DNA of 64,000 nt from JARYGU01 sp033795365 (GTDB lineage: Bacteria; Pseudomonadota; Alphaproteobacteria; Rhizobiales; Rhizobiaceae). Positions 15,263 to 24,163 of the stretch are shown here, piece after piece; position 1 is the stretch's first letter, and every line of letters starts with the position of its first letter. The position numbers and the translations under genes are program-made. The DNA is taken from contig JARYGU010000001.1 of the NCBI GenBank assembly GCA_033795365.1, forward strand, positions 124,001 to 188,000, in the 5' to 3' direction. Under the pieces are notes generated by a model, which was given only the letters and a program-made list of their open reading frames with translations, was not told where the DNA came from and searched no databases.

Positions 15263-17347
15263 ATGATTAGTTTCCGCCATTTCCGTTCGGCGGCCGGGTT
15301 CCTGTTAGGCGTCTCGGCCTTCGCTTTGCCGGCGGCTGCAAGCGAACCGACCGTGGTTCCCGAACAGCCGGTGTTTCCCGCGCAGGGCAAGATCACCTAT
15401 GTCCCGCGGGATTCCATTCTGGAGTTCAAGGCTCTGCAATCCTATCGGGAGCCGGACTGGGTCACCGAGAAATTCGTGAAAACCGGCAAGCTTCCCCCTG
15501 TCGCCGAACGGCTGCCGAAGGAGCCGCTGGTCTACAAGACCGGCAACATGCCGGACGGCATTGGCATCTACGGCGACACGATGCGTCACGTCATCGGCGG
15601 GCGGCCGGAAGGCTGGAACTACAGCGCCGGCCAGACGCAGGGCTGGGGCGGCATCGACATCGCCATGTTCGAGTGCCTGACGCGTACCGCCCCCCTCTTC
15701 CAGGTCGAAGCGAGCGACATGGAACCGCTGCCCAATCTGGCAAAGAGCTGGGAATGGTCGCAAGACGGTCACAAGCTGACGATGAAGCTCATCGAAGGCG
15801 CCAAATGGTCGGACGGCGACCCCTTCGATGCCGAAGACGTCATGTTCTACTGGGAGGACAACGTCCTCGATCCGAACGTTTCGCCGCTGAACGGAGCAAC
15901 GCCGGAGACGTTCGGCACCGGCACCACCTTGAAGGCGATCGACAAATACACGATCGAATGGACGTTCAAGGACGCCTTCCCCCGCCAGCACCTCTATTCG
16001 ATGGCCTACGGCACCTTCTGCCCCGGCCCGTCGCACATACTGAAGACCAAGCACCCGAAATATGCCGGCACGACCTATAACAAGTACAAGAACGGCTTTC
16101 CGCCCGAATTCCTGAACCTTCCGGTGATGGGTGCCTGGGTGCCGGTGGAATACCGCTCCGACGATCTCATCGTCCTGCGCCGCAACCCGTATTACTGGAA
16201 GGTGGACGAGGATGGAAAACAGCTCCCCTATCTCAACGAGATCCACTACAAGCTCTCGACCTGGGCGGACCGGGATGTGCAGGCGATCGCCGGCTCGGGC
16301 GATTTCTCCAATCTCGAGCAGCCGGAAAACTTCGTGGAATCGCTGAAGCGCGCGGCCCAGGAAACGGCGCCCGCCCGCCTGGCGTTCGGGGCGCGGCTCA
16401 TCGGCTACAATCTCCACATGAATTTCTCCGCAAACGGCTGGGGCGAACCGGACGCTCGGGCGCAGGCGGTTCGCGAGCTCAATCGCAATCTCGATTTCCG
16501 CAAAGCCGTGACCATGGCGGTCGACCGCAAGAGGCTGGGCGAGGCCTTGGTGAAAGGTCCCTTTACGGCGATCTATCCAGGCGGGCTGTCTTCCGGAACG
16601 AGCTTCTATGACCGCCAGTCCACCATGTACTATCCCTTCGACCTGGAAGGCGCCAAGGCGCTGCTCGAGAAGGTCGGGCTGACCGACACCGACGGAAACG
16701 GCTTCGTCAACTTCCCGGCGGGCACGGCCGGCGGCAAGGATGTCGAAGTCGTGCTGCTCGTCAATTCCGACTACAGCACCGATCGCAATCTGGCGGAAGG
16801 ACTGATCGGGCAGATGGAGCAGCTCGGCCTCAGGGTCGTGCTGAACTCGCTCGACGGCAAGCAGCGCGATGCCGCCAATTACGGCGGCCGCTTCGATTGG
16901 ATGGTTCACCGCAACACCGCGGAGCTCGCCTCCGTCGTCCAGAACACGCCGCAGCTCGCCCCCACCGGCCCCCGCACGAGCTGGCATCACCGTGCGCCCG
17001 AAAACGGCGAGGTCGATCTGATGCCCCATGAAAAGGAACTCGTCGATGTCGTCAACAAGTTCATTGCGAGCAACGACAACAACGAGCGCACGGACCTGAT
17101 GAAGCAATATCAGAAGGTGGCGACCACCAATATCGACACCGTAGGGCTCACGGAATTCCCTGGCGCCCTCATCATCAACAAGCGCTTTTCCAACATTCCG
17201 GAAGCCGCGCCGATCTTCATGTTCAACTGGGCCGAAGACACCATCATCCGCGAACGGGTCTTCGTCGCCGCTGACAAGCAGGGAGACTACGAACTGTTCC
17301 CCGAGCAATTGCCGGGAAAGCCGGGTGAAAACGGCCCGACCAACTGA
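15263..17347 (+). CDS. agpA: alpha-galactoside-binding protein, peptide/opine (SBP_bac_5) class
   Basis: Periplasmic binding protein of 694 aa in the OppA/DppA-like family, which in S. meliloti AgpA serves melibiose and raffinose rather than peptides. The signal peptide spans about residues 1-26 (FALPAAA). The mature part contains the family cores NLAKSWEWSQDGHKLTMKLIEGAKWSDGDPFDAEDVMFYWED and FRKAVTMAVDRKRLGEAL. The length is greater than DppA-class proteins (about 530 aa) but usual for this subgroup. The ATG at 15263 starts the signal peptide; the upstream in-frame ATG at 15167 lies in a hairpin and would spoil the leader. It is followed by a stem-loop and agpB. Confidence 0.88.
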   Translation: MISFRHFRSAAGFLLGVSAFALPAAASEPTVVPEQPVFPAQGKITYVPRDSILEFKALQSYREPDWVTEKFVKTGKLPPVAERLPKEPLVYKTGNMPDGIGIYGDTMRHVIGGRPEGWNYSAGQTQGWGGIDIAMFECLTRTAPLFQVEASDMEPLPNLAKSWEWSQDGHKLTMKLIEGAKWSDGDPFDAEDVMFYWEDNVLDPNVSPLNGATPETFGTGTTLKAIDKYTIEWTFKDAFPRQHLYSMAYGTFCPGPSHILKTKHPKYAGTTYNKYKNGFPPEFLNLPVMGAWVPVEYRSDDLIVLRRNPYYWKVDEDGKQLPYLNEIHYKLSTWADRDVQAIAGSGDFSNLEQPENFVESLKRAAQETAPARLAFGARLIGYNLHMNFSANGWGEPDARAQAVRELNRNLDFRKAVTMAVDRKRLGEALVKGPFTAIYPGGLSSGTSFYDRQSTMYYPFDLEGAKALLEKVGLTDTDGNGFVNFPAGTAGGKDVEVVLLVNSDYSTDRNLAEGLIGQMEQLGLRVVLNSLDGKQRDAANYGGRFDWMVHRNTAELASVVQNTPQLAPTGPRTSWHHRAPENGEVDLMPHEKELVDVVNKFIASNDNNERTDLMKQYQKVATTNIDTVGLTEFPGALIINKRFSNIPEAAPIFMFNWAEDTIIRERVFVAADKQGDYELFPEQLPGKPGENGPTN

Positions 17348-17357
17348 TCTCGCACCG

Positions 17358-17391
17358 GTCCCTGCGATGCGGCTCAAAGCAGCGCAGGGAC
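17358..17391. other. intercistronic stem-loop between agpA and agpB
   Basis: Perfect 9-bp arms GTCCCTGCG (17358-17366) and CGCAGGGAC (17383-17391), 10 bp after the agpA stop. There is no T-tract. Likely sets the ratio of binding protein to permease mRNA (inference from position). Confidence 0.55.
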
Positions 17392-17463
17392 ACCCGAAAC
17401 AGCGCCGATCATGTGAAAGCCGACGCGGCCCGCATGATCCTGAAACGAGGGAAGCGAACACCG

Positions 17464-18477
17464 ATGTTCCGATTTCTGCTTGCCCGGATCGCCGCGTCCA
17501 TACCGCTCCTCCTGCTGTTGAGCGTGGTGACCTTCGCGATCATCCAGGCGCCGCCCGGCGACTATAGCGACTACATCCGCTCTCAATTGATCAATCAGGG
17601 CGGCGCATCCTTCGAGGAGGCCGACGCGCAGGCGCAGGCCTACCGGAAGGAGCATGGCCTCGATCAGCCGCTGCCGATACAGTATGTCAACTGGATAACC
17701 GGCATCGTTACGCGCGGCGACTTCGGCCACAGCCTCTACTATAACAAGCCGGTCGCCGATGTCGTCGGCGAGCGCCTCCCCCGCACACTGGCGCTGGCGC
17801 TGGTCTGCCATATCCTGGCCTCCGTCATCGGCATCAGCTTCGGCATCATCGCCGCGACGCGGCAATATTCGTGGATCGATACGCTCCTGTCCGGAATCTC
17901 CTTCCTCGGCATGACGGTGCCGCGCTTCCTCATGGCGCTCATCATCGTCTACGTCATGGTCTTCCATTTCAACGTGAGCGAGATCAACAGTTTCCACTCC
18001 GCGCGCTATGGCGGCGCGCCCTGGTCGTGGGACAAGTTCGTCGATCTGCTCAAGCATGTCTGGCCGGTGATAGCCATCGCCACCTTCGGCGGGCTCGCCT
18101 ACAATATGCGGATCATGCGCGGGAACCTGCTCGACACGCTGAATGCGCAATATGTCGAGACTGCCCGCGCCAAGGGCCTGAGCGAAGGTGCGGTCGTCAT
18201 CCGCCATGCCGTGCCCAATGCGCTGCACCCGCTCGTCATGTATCAAGGCGTGGTCATGCCCTACATGCTTACCGGCGAAATCGAGACGGCGATCATCTTC
18301 GCGCTGCCGACCGTCGGACCCGCGATCGTCGGCTCGATGTGGGTCGGGGACGTCTATGTCACGGCAACCTTCATGCTGGTTCTCGCCGTCACGCTCATCA
18401 TCGGAAACATCATCGCCGATCTGATGCTTGCCGCTCTCGACCCCCGCGTCCGTCAGGCAGGAGGTGTAACGGCATGA
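17464..18477 (+). CDS. agpB: alpha-galactoside ABC transporter permease (DppB/OppB type)
   Basis: Inner-membrane permease of 337 aa with an N-terminal helix (FRFLLARIAASIPLLLLLSVVTFAI) and a long periplasmic loop before the core helices. The OppB-class cytoplasmic motif is YVETARAKGLSEGAVVIRHAVPNALHPLV. The C-terminus DLMLAALDPRVR is typical. The ATG at 17464 is at the start of the first helix; the upstream in-frame region does not look coding. Its stop overlaps the agpC start by 4 bp. Confidence 0.9.
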   Translation: MFRFLLARIAASIPLLLLLSVVTFAIIQAPPGDYSDYIRSQLINQGGASFEEADAQAQAYRKEHGLDQPLPIQYVNWITGIVTRGDFGHSLYYNKPVADVVGERLPRTLALALVCHILASVIGISFGIIAATRQYSWIDTLLSGISFLGMTVPRFLMALIIVYVMVFHFNVSEINSFHSARYGGAPWSWDKFVDLLKHVWPVIAIATFGGLAYNMRIMRGNLLDTLNAQYVETARAKGLSEGAVVIRHAVPNALHPLVMYQGVVMPYMLTGEIETAIIFALPTVGPAIVGSMWVGDVYVTATFMLVLAVTLIIGNIIADLMLAALDPRVRQAGGVTA

Positions 18478-19601
18478 CCATCGATACGCACCAGCCTATC
18501 AATATCGCAGTCACGTCGGGCGAGAAGCACCACGGCGAGAGCTATTCGGCGCTCGTCTGGCGCCGGCTCAAGAAGTCCTGGACCGGCATGATGGGGCTCG
18601 TCCTCGTCTGCGCGCTCATCCTCATGGCCGTTTTCGCCGATTTTCTCGCGCCGGTGGATCCGAAGGCGACGAACACCGCCTTCACGCCTCCGCAGACGTT
18701 CAGCATTCGCGACCGGGACGGCAATTTCGTCTTCCCGCCGCGCAGCTATCCGATACGCGAGACGGAAGAGCTCGATCCGGTCACCTTCCAGCCGGTCGTC
18801 GGCCCCGACTACGACAATCCGCAGTTTCTGGGTTTCTTCGTAAAAGGCGCTCCCTATCGCCTGTTCGGCCTGATCCCTGCCGACCGGCACCTTTTCGGGT
18901 CGACCGACGGAACTCCCATCCACTTCCTCGGCACCGACAAATTCGGCCGCGATGTCCTTGCGCGTGCCATCCACGGTTCTCGCATATCGCTGATGATCGC
19001 CTTGACCGTCGTGTTCATCATTACGGTCATCGGGACGACGGTGGGGATGGTTTCGGGTTATTTCGGCGGCCGTCTCGACGCATGGGTCCAGCGTTTCGTC
19101 GAGCTGGTCCTGGCCTTTCCGCAACTGCCGCTCTACCTGGCGCTGACATCGCTCATTCCGGTGACGGCGCCGACGAATGTCTTCCTCGCCTTCGTCGTCA
19201 TCGTCATGTCGGCGCTCGGCTGGGCGCAGATGTCGCGGGAGGTGCGCGGCAAGACCCTGGCGCTTGCCAGGATCGACTATGTGCGCGCCGCGATCGCCAT
19301 CGGCGCCACCGACCGGCGGATCATCTTCCAGCACATCTTCCCGAACGTGATGAGCCACGTGATCGTGGCCGTCACGCTCGCCATCCCGAGCGTCGTGCTT
19401 CTGGAATCCTTTCTCGGATTTCTCGGTTTCGCCGTCAAACCGCCGCTGATCTCCTGGGGGCTTATGCTGCAGGACACCGCGAATTATTCGGTGATCGGCT
19501 CCTATCCCTGGCTGTTGTCTCCGGTCGCCTTCGTCCTCGTCACCGTATTCGCGTTCAATGCGCTCGGCGACGGGCTGCGCGATGCCATAGACCCCTATTG
19601 A
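18474..19601 (+). CDS. agpC: alpha-galactoside ABC transporter permease (DppC/OppC type)
   Basis: Partner permease of 375 aa. It has an OppC-type N-terminal helix (GMMGLVLVCALILMAVFADFLAP) and the segment HFLGTDKFGRDVLARAIHGSRISL found in nearly all DppC proteins. The EAA-like loop is YVRAAIAIGATDRRIIFQHIFPNVMSHVI, and the C-terminus ends NALGDGLRDAIDPY. Translation starts at ATG 18474 inside the agpB stop (ATGA). The open frame extends far upstream over agpB but is a shadow there. Confidence 0.92.
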   Translation: MTIDTHQPINIAVTSGEKHHGESYSALVWRRLKKSWTGMMGLVLVCALILMAVFADFLAPVDPKATNTAFTPPQTFSIRDRDGNFVFPPRSYPIRETEELDPVTFQPVVGPDYDNPQFLGFFVKGAPYRLFGLIPADRHLFGSTDGTPIHFLGTDKFGRDVLARAIHGSRISLMIALTVVFIITVIGTTVGMVSGYFGGRLDAWVQRFVELVLAFPQLPLYLALTSLIPVTAPTNVFLAFVVIVMSALGWAQMSREVRGKTLALARIDYVRAAIAIGATDRRIIFQHIFPNVMSHVIVAVTLAIPSVVLLESFLGFLGFAVKPPLISWGLMLQDTANYSVIGSYPWLLSPVAFVLVTVFAFNALGDGLRDAIDPY

Positions 19602-19614
19602 GGAGAATGGACAT

Positions 19615-21285
19615 ATGGCAATTTCCGATATCTCCGCAGCGGTACCCGGCGAGCGGCGCGATGCCGCGGGCAAAACCGGCAGGCCGATCATCGACGCCCG
19701 CAACGTCGCCGTCGATTTCAAGGTGGAAAGCGGCATGGTGACCGCCGTCAAGGATGTCTCCTTCCAGCTCTACAAGGGCGAGACGATCGCCATCGTCGGG
19801 GAATCGGGCTCCGGCAAATCCGTCACGGCGCGCACCGTCATGGGCCTGCTGTCGAAGCGCGCCGTAACGAGCCCGAACTCGCGCATCTCCTATGAGGGAG
19901 AGAACGTGCTCACCTTTCCCGAGCGGCGGCGGCGCAAGCTGCGCGGCAACCGCATCTCGATGATCTTTCAGGAGCCGATGAGTTCGCTCAATCCCGTCTA
20001 TACGGTCGGCAGCCAGATCGTCGAAGCGATCCGCGTCCATCGCCGCATCAGCCGCAGGCAGGCGCAAGCGGAGGCTCTCGACCTCCTGCGCCACGTGCAG
20101 ATCCCCGACCCCGAGGCGCGCCTCAACCAGTATCCGCACCAGCTTTCCGGCGGCCAGCGCCAGCGGGTGATGATCGCGATGGCGCTCGCCAACAAGCCGG
20201 ACGTGCTGATCGCCGACGAGCCGACCACGGCGCTCGACGTGACGGTGCAGGCGCAGATCCTGAACCTCATCCGCAACCTCCAGCGCGAGCTCGGAATGGC
20301 GGTCATCCTGATCACGCACGACCTCACCGTCGTCCGGCAGTTCTCGGATTATGTCTATGTCATGAGCCAGGGCGAAGTTAGGGAACACAACACGACCGAG
20401 GCGCTCTTCGACAATCCGCAACACCCCTATACCCGGCGCCTGCTCGGATCGGAGCCGTCCGGATCGGCCAATCCCTTGCCGGAGAACTCACCGGTCATGC
20501 TCGAGGGAAAGAATGTCCGCGTGGCTTTCACGCTCAAGAAGGGCAGCTTCTTCAAGCCGGTCTTCAGCGAGCTTCTTGCCGTCAACGACCTCTCGATCGA
20601 GCTGCGGCGGCACGAGACGCTGGGGCTCGTCGGAGAATCCGGCTCCGGCAAGACGACCTTCGGCCAGGCCCTGATCCGGCTCATAAACCCCGACGCCGGA
20701 GAGATCCGCTTCGAAGGCAAGCCGATCCACGCCAACAGCCGGGACCAGATGAGGCCTCTGCGCTCGCGCATGCAGGTCGTCTTCCAGGACCCATTTTCCT
20801 CGCTCAATCCCCGCATGTCGATCGGGCAGATCATCGAGGAAGGGCTCATTGTGAACCGTATCGGCGCGAGCCGCGGCGAAAGGCTCGACCGCGTGCGCGA
20901 CGCCCTGACCAGCTCCGGCTTGCCGACGAATATCCTTTCGCGCTTTCCCCACGAGTTTTCCGGCGGCCAGCGCCAGCGCATCGCGATCGCGCGCGCCATC
21001 GCGCTCGAGCCGGAATTCATTCTGCTCGACGAGCCGACCTCCGCACTCGATCTTTCCGTCCAGGCGCAGATCATCGAACTGCTGCGCAAGCTGCAGGACG
21101 AGCGCGGCCTCAGCTATCTCTTCATCTCCCACGATCTCAAGGTGGTACGCGCACTCTGCCACCGCGTCGTGGTGATGCAGAACGGCAGGATCATCGAGGA
21201 AGGTCCCGTCGATGAAATACTCACCCATCCCAAGACCGCCTATACGGAACGGCTCGTGCGGGCCGCTTTCGACGTGGCCGCATGA
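19615..21285 (+). CDS. agpD: alpha-galactoside ABC transporter, double ATPase
   Basis: Tandem ATP-binding protein of 556 aa, like fused DppD-DppF. The first cassette has Walker A GESGSGKS, signature LSGGQRQR and Walker B DEPTTALD. The second has GESGSGKT, FSGGQRQR and DEPTSALD. Each is followed by the oligopeptide-class extension (NPQHPYTRRLL and THPKTAYTERLV). Both sites look intact. It starts 13 bp after agpC and its stop overlaps an ATG (21282) that is an alternative start for agaL2. Confidence 0.94.
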   Translation: MAISDISAAVPGERRDAAGKTGRPIIDARNVAVDFKVESGMVTAVKDVSFQLYKGETIAIVGESGSGKSVTARTVMGLLSKRAVTSPNSRISYEGENVLTFPERRRRKLRGNRISMIFQEPMSSLNPVYTVGSQIVEAIRVHRRISRRQAQAEALDLLRHVQIPDPEARLNQYPHQLSGGQRQRVMIAMALANKPDVLIADEPTTALDVTVQAQILNLIRNLQRELGMAVILITHDLTVVRQFSDYVYVMSQGEVREHNTTEALFDNPQHPYTRRLLGSEPSGSANPLPENSPVMLEGKNVRVAFTLKKGSFFKPVFSELLAVNDLSIELRRHETLGLVGESGSGKTTFGQALIRLINPDAGEIRFEGKPIHANSRDQMRPLRSRMQVVFQDPFSSLNPRMSIGQIIEEGLIVNRIGASRGERLDRVRDALTSSGLPTNILSRFPHEFSGGQRQRIAIARAIALEPEFILLDEPTSALDLSVQAQIIELLRKLQDERGLSYLFISHDLKVVRALCHRVVVMQNGRIIEEGPVDEILTHPKTAYTERLVRAAFDVAA

Positions 21286-21308
21286 AAACCATCAAGAGGC
21301 ACAGCATC

Positions 21309-22679
21309 ATGAGACAGCCCAAAATAACCTTCATCGGTGCCGGATCCACCGTCTTCATGAAGAACATCGTCGGCGACCTGCTCCAGAGGCCGGCGCTTGC
21401 CGATGCCGCGATCGCGCTGATGGACATCGATCGCAAGCGCCTGGAGGAAAGCGAGATCGTCGCCGGAAAGCTGGCGCGCACGCTTGGAACGAAGGCCAGA
21501 ATCGAGACCTATATGGACCAGCGCGAAGCGCTGGACGGCGCCGATTTCGTCGTAGTGGCCTTCCAGATCGGCGGCTTCGAGCCCTGCACGGTGACCGATT
21601 TCGAAGTGCCGAAGAAATATGGGCTGCGCCAGACGATCGCCGACACGCTGGGCGTCGGCGGGATCATGCGGGGGCTGCGCACCGTGCCCCACCTCTGGTC
21701 CATCTGCGAAGACATGCTGGCGGTATGCCCGGACGCGATCATGCTGCAATATGTCAACCCGATGGCGATCAACACCTGGGCGATCGCGGAGAAATATCCC
21801 TCGATCCGCCAGGTCGGCCTCTGCCATTCCGTGCAGGGAACGGCCGGCGAGCTGGCGCGCGACCTTGATATCCCGATCGAGCAGATCCGCTACCGCGCCG
21901 CCGGAATCAACCATATGGCCTTCTACCTGAAATTCGAACGGCGGCAGGCGGATGGAAGCTACCGCGATCTCTATCCGGACCTGGTCCGCGGCTATCGCGA
22001 GGGGCGCTTCCCGAAACCCAGCGACTGGAACCCGCGCTGCCCCAACAAGGTGCGCTACGAGATGCTGACCAGGCTCGGCTATTTCGTCACCGAAAGCTCG
22101 GAGCATTTTGCGGAATATACACCCTATTTCATCAAGGAAGGACGCGAGGATCTGATCGAAAGGTTCGGCATCCCGCTCGACGAATACCCGAAACGCTGCG
22201 TCGAGCAGGTCGAACGCTGGAAGAACCAGGCCGCGGCATATCGCGACGCCGGCACCATAGAGGTCAAGGCGAGCCACGAATATGCCTCGTCGATCATGAA
22301 CTCCGTATGGACGGGCGAGCCTTCGGTGGTCTACGGCAATGTCCGCAACAACGGCTGCATCACGTCGCTGCCGGAAAACTGCGCCGTCGAGGTACCCTGC
22401 CTGGTCGATGCATCCGGCATCCAGCCGACCCATATCGGCCGGATGCCGCCTCAGCTTACCGCGCTGATCCGCACGAATGTCAACGTGCAGGAGCTGACGG
22501 TCGCAGCACTCATGACCGAGAACCGCGACCATCTCTACCATGCGGCCATGATGGATCCTCATACAGCCGCAGAACTCGATCTCGACCAGATCTGGTCGCT
22601 GGTCGACGATCTTCTGGCCGCCCACGGCGGCTGGGTGCCGGAGTGGGCCCGCGTGCCCAGGAAAGTTCAGGCTGCGTGA
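21309..22679 (+). CDS. agaL2: GH4 alpha-galactosidase (AgaL2-type)
   Basis: Second family 4 glycosidase of 456 aa. Rossmann GAGST (10-14), YVNPMAIN (148-155), metal ligands Cys172 in CHSV and His202 in GINHMAF. CHSV is the usual motif of GH4 alpha-galactosidases such as MelA, so this is the better candidate for melibiose and raffinose hydrolysis. It is only distantly similar to agaL1. The ATG at 21309 has AGAGG upstream; ATG 21282, overlapping the agpD stop, is possible. Last gene of the agp operon, followed by a long hairpin. Confidence 0.9.
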   Translation: MRQPKITFIGAGSTVFMKNIVGDLLQRPALADAAIALMDIDRKRLEESEIVAGKLARTLGTKARIETYMDQREALDGADFVVVAFQIGGFEPCTVTDFEVPKKYGLRQTIADTLGVGGIMRGLRTVPHLWSICEDMLAVCPDAIMLQYVNPMAINTWAIAEKYPSIRQVGLCHSVQGTAGELARDLDIPIEQIRYRAAGINHMAFYLKFERRQADGSYRDLYPDLVRGYREGRFPKPSDWNPRCPNKVRYEMLTRLGYFVTESSEHFAEYTPYFIKEGREDLIERFGIPLDEYPKRCVEQVERWKNQAAAYRDAGTIEVKASHEYASSIMNSVWTGEPSVVYGNVRNNGCITSLPENCAVEVPCLVDASGIQPTHIGRMPPQLTALIRTNVNVQELTVAALMTENRDHLYHAAMMDPHTAAELDLDQIWSLVDDLLAAHGGWVPEWARVPRKVQAA

Positions 22680-22701
22680 CTTTTCTCCCGGTCTCGCGCC
22701 A

Positions 22702-22732
22702 GGGAGGCTTCGGGCGAGACCCGGAGCCTCCC
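22702..22732 (+). terminator. hairpin at the end of the agp operon
   Basis: Arms GGGAGGCTTCGGG (22702-22714) and CCCGGAGCCTCCC (22720-22732) pair over 13 positions with one G-U wobble around a 5-nt loop, 22 bp after the agaL2 stop. There is no T-run, so it may be a Rho-assisted or processing hairpin. Confidence 0.6.
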
Positions 22733-22829
22733 GAACATCCGGCCCGCCCTGACCGAACCGCCGCCTCCGGCGCGTCTGCGCGATGCGAAAAACGCCCAAT
22801 TGGAAGCGGCCGAAAAGCGTCCCTTCCCT

Positions 22830-23873
22830 TTACGAAGCTTTCCTTATGATGCCGTAGACGATGTTCCGGTTTTCCCCGAACTGCACGCTCGCCTTGGCGG
22901 GCTCGTTCTCGTTGCTGGCATGAATGATGTTCCACATGTCGACTTCGGAACGCAGCAGCAAAGCCCAGTTCATGAACGTTTCCATATAGCCGTCGACGCG
23001 GATATCGGTGGAAAAGTTCGCGAAGAGAAAGGTCCCGCCCGGCTTCAGCATCTGCAGGCATCTCTTGGTGAGCTTAACGGCGACATTGTCGGCGAGATAG
23101 TCGTAGAGGCCGGCGGCATAGACGAAGTCGAACTGGCCCAGCTTCTGCGATCTCGTCAGGACGCTGCGCACCGAGCCGTCCACCGCCTCTATGCAGGTGC
23201 CGCGAAAATCACGGGCGATCGAGCCGACGCTGAGCGGGTCCTGATCGAGCGCGACCCAGCGCTTGATCTGCCGCTCCTGCAACGCTGTCGAGCTGTTGGC
23301 CTCGCGAAGATGGCCGGCAGCGATCGTCAGGATCTCCGTCTCCGCTCCGCGTTCGGCGGCAATCTCGTCGACATGCTTCGTCAGGAGGTCGCGACGCTCC
23401 CTCACCGCGACCGATGACGAGGCGTCCTTCGTATAATCATAGAGCGCACGCCCGAGCGCGGATGCCTTCGCTATCTCTCCGGCGACGCTCGGATGACCGT
23501 AGATGAAGTCCAGGAGCTGGGCATCACCGGAATATCCTCTCGGCTTTTCGAAGGACCAGCGGGTGAACGGATCCTGAAGAAAGAATTCCGACACCGGATG
23601 ATTCTGGGCGATCGGAATGAGCTCCTGCCAAATATTCGGATGATACTTTGCACGCGTCTCGTGAAGATCGCCTGCGAGGCGATGTATAATTCTCGCAGGC
23701 TCTGCGCCATAGTCGAACTGTTGTTGTGCCATTTGGAGAATGAGGGCCAGCTCGGCTTTTGCAACTGCCAGCTGTTCACTGGGGAGACTTACTTTCGAGG
23801 ACGTCAGTTCGGCGGCCATCGATTGAGGAGTGATAAGACTTTGACCATCGAACGGGGCTTGAAGTGGGCTCAC
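22830..23873 (-). CDS. class I SAM-dependent methyltransferase-like protein
   Basis: Protein of 347 aa. The C-terminal half looks like a class I methyltransferase: TEILTIAAGHLRE as a modified motif I, RWVALDQDP as motif II, FDFVYAAGLYDYL as motif IV and LKPGGTFLFANFS after it. The N-terminal helical half (QQQFDYGAEPARIIHRLAGDL) is not recognised. Target unknown. I prefer the GTG at 23873, preceded by AAAGGA at about 9 nt. The frame is open to 23978, but that segment covers an AT-rich hairpin and is unlikely to be coding. It diverges from the GGDEF-EAL gene. Confidence 0.75.
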   Translation of the reverse strand: MSPLQAPFDGQSLITPQSMAAELTSSKVSLPSEQLAVAKAELALILQMAQQQFDYGAEPARIIHRLAGDLHETRAKYHPNIWQELIPIAQNHPVSEFFLQDPFTRWSFEKPRGYSGDAQLLDFIYGHPSVAGEIAKASALGRALYDYTKDASSSVAVRERRDLLTKHVDEIAAERGAETEILTIAAGHLREANSSTALQERQIKRWVALDQDPLSVGSIARDFRGTCIEAVDGSVRSVLTRSQKLGQFDFVYAAGLYDYLADNVAVKLTKRCLQMLKPGGTFLFANFSTDIRVDGYMETFMNWALLLRSEVDMWNIIHASNENEPAKASVQFGENRNIVYGIIRKAS

Positions 23874-23946
23874 GGGGCACAATCCTTTCGTTATCAAAGT
23901 GTTAACTATAGGACGCCGGTATACGCTCCGCGACATGGCCCGCTTA

Positions 23947-23969
23947 TTTTTCTGCAGGCGGCAGAAAAA
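23947..23969. other. AT-flanked inverted repeat between methyltransferase and GGDEF-EAL genes
   Basis: TTTTTCTGC (23947-23955) and GCAGAAAAA (23961-23969) are perfect 9-bp arms around AGGCG, in the 290-bp divergent intergenic region. It could be an operator or a leader hairpin. I see no clear sigma-70 promoter in the rest of the region. Confidence 0.4.
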
Positions 23970-24163
23970 ATTCGACAATTGTCCCTATTTTGCTACACCT
24001 TCCTGGTTGCCCTCCCGTAACGTCAATTTAGCAAAACTTAATGCCGCTCACTTACGATAAGTCGGAGCTGCGTGTCGTTTCCGGCGATTTGGAATGGCAA
24101 GCCGCATGTTTGAGCACGTCCGCTCCGGGGGCATGAATCTTCCCTGAAACGCGACGCAACCCG

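Noticed and set aside
13655..15280. 541-codon open frame on the minus strand
   Set aside because: Antisense shadow of the agaL1 GH4 gene.
15305..17461. 718-codon open frame on the minus strand
   Set aside because: Antisense shadow of agpA, which has a signal peptide and binding-protein motifs.
23874..23978. Extended start for the methyltransferase gene at 23978
   Set aside because: The extra 35 codons cover an AT-rich hairpin and have no ribosome site; the GTG at 23873 has AAAGGA at good spacing.
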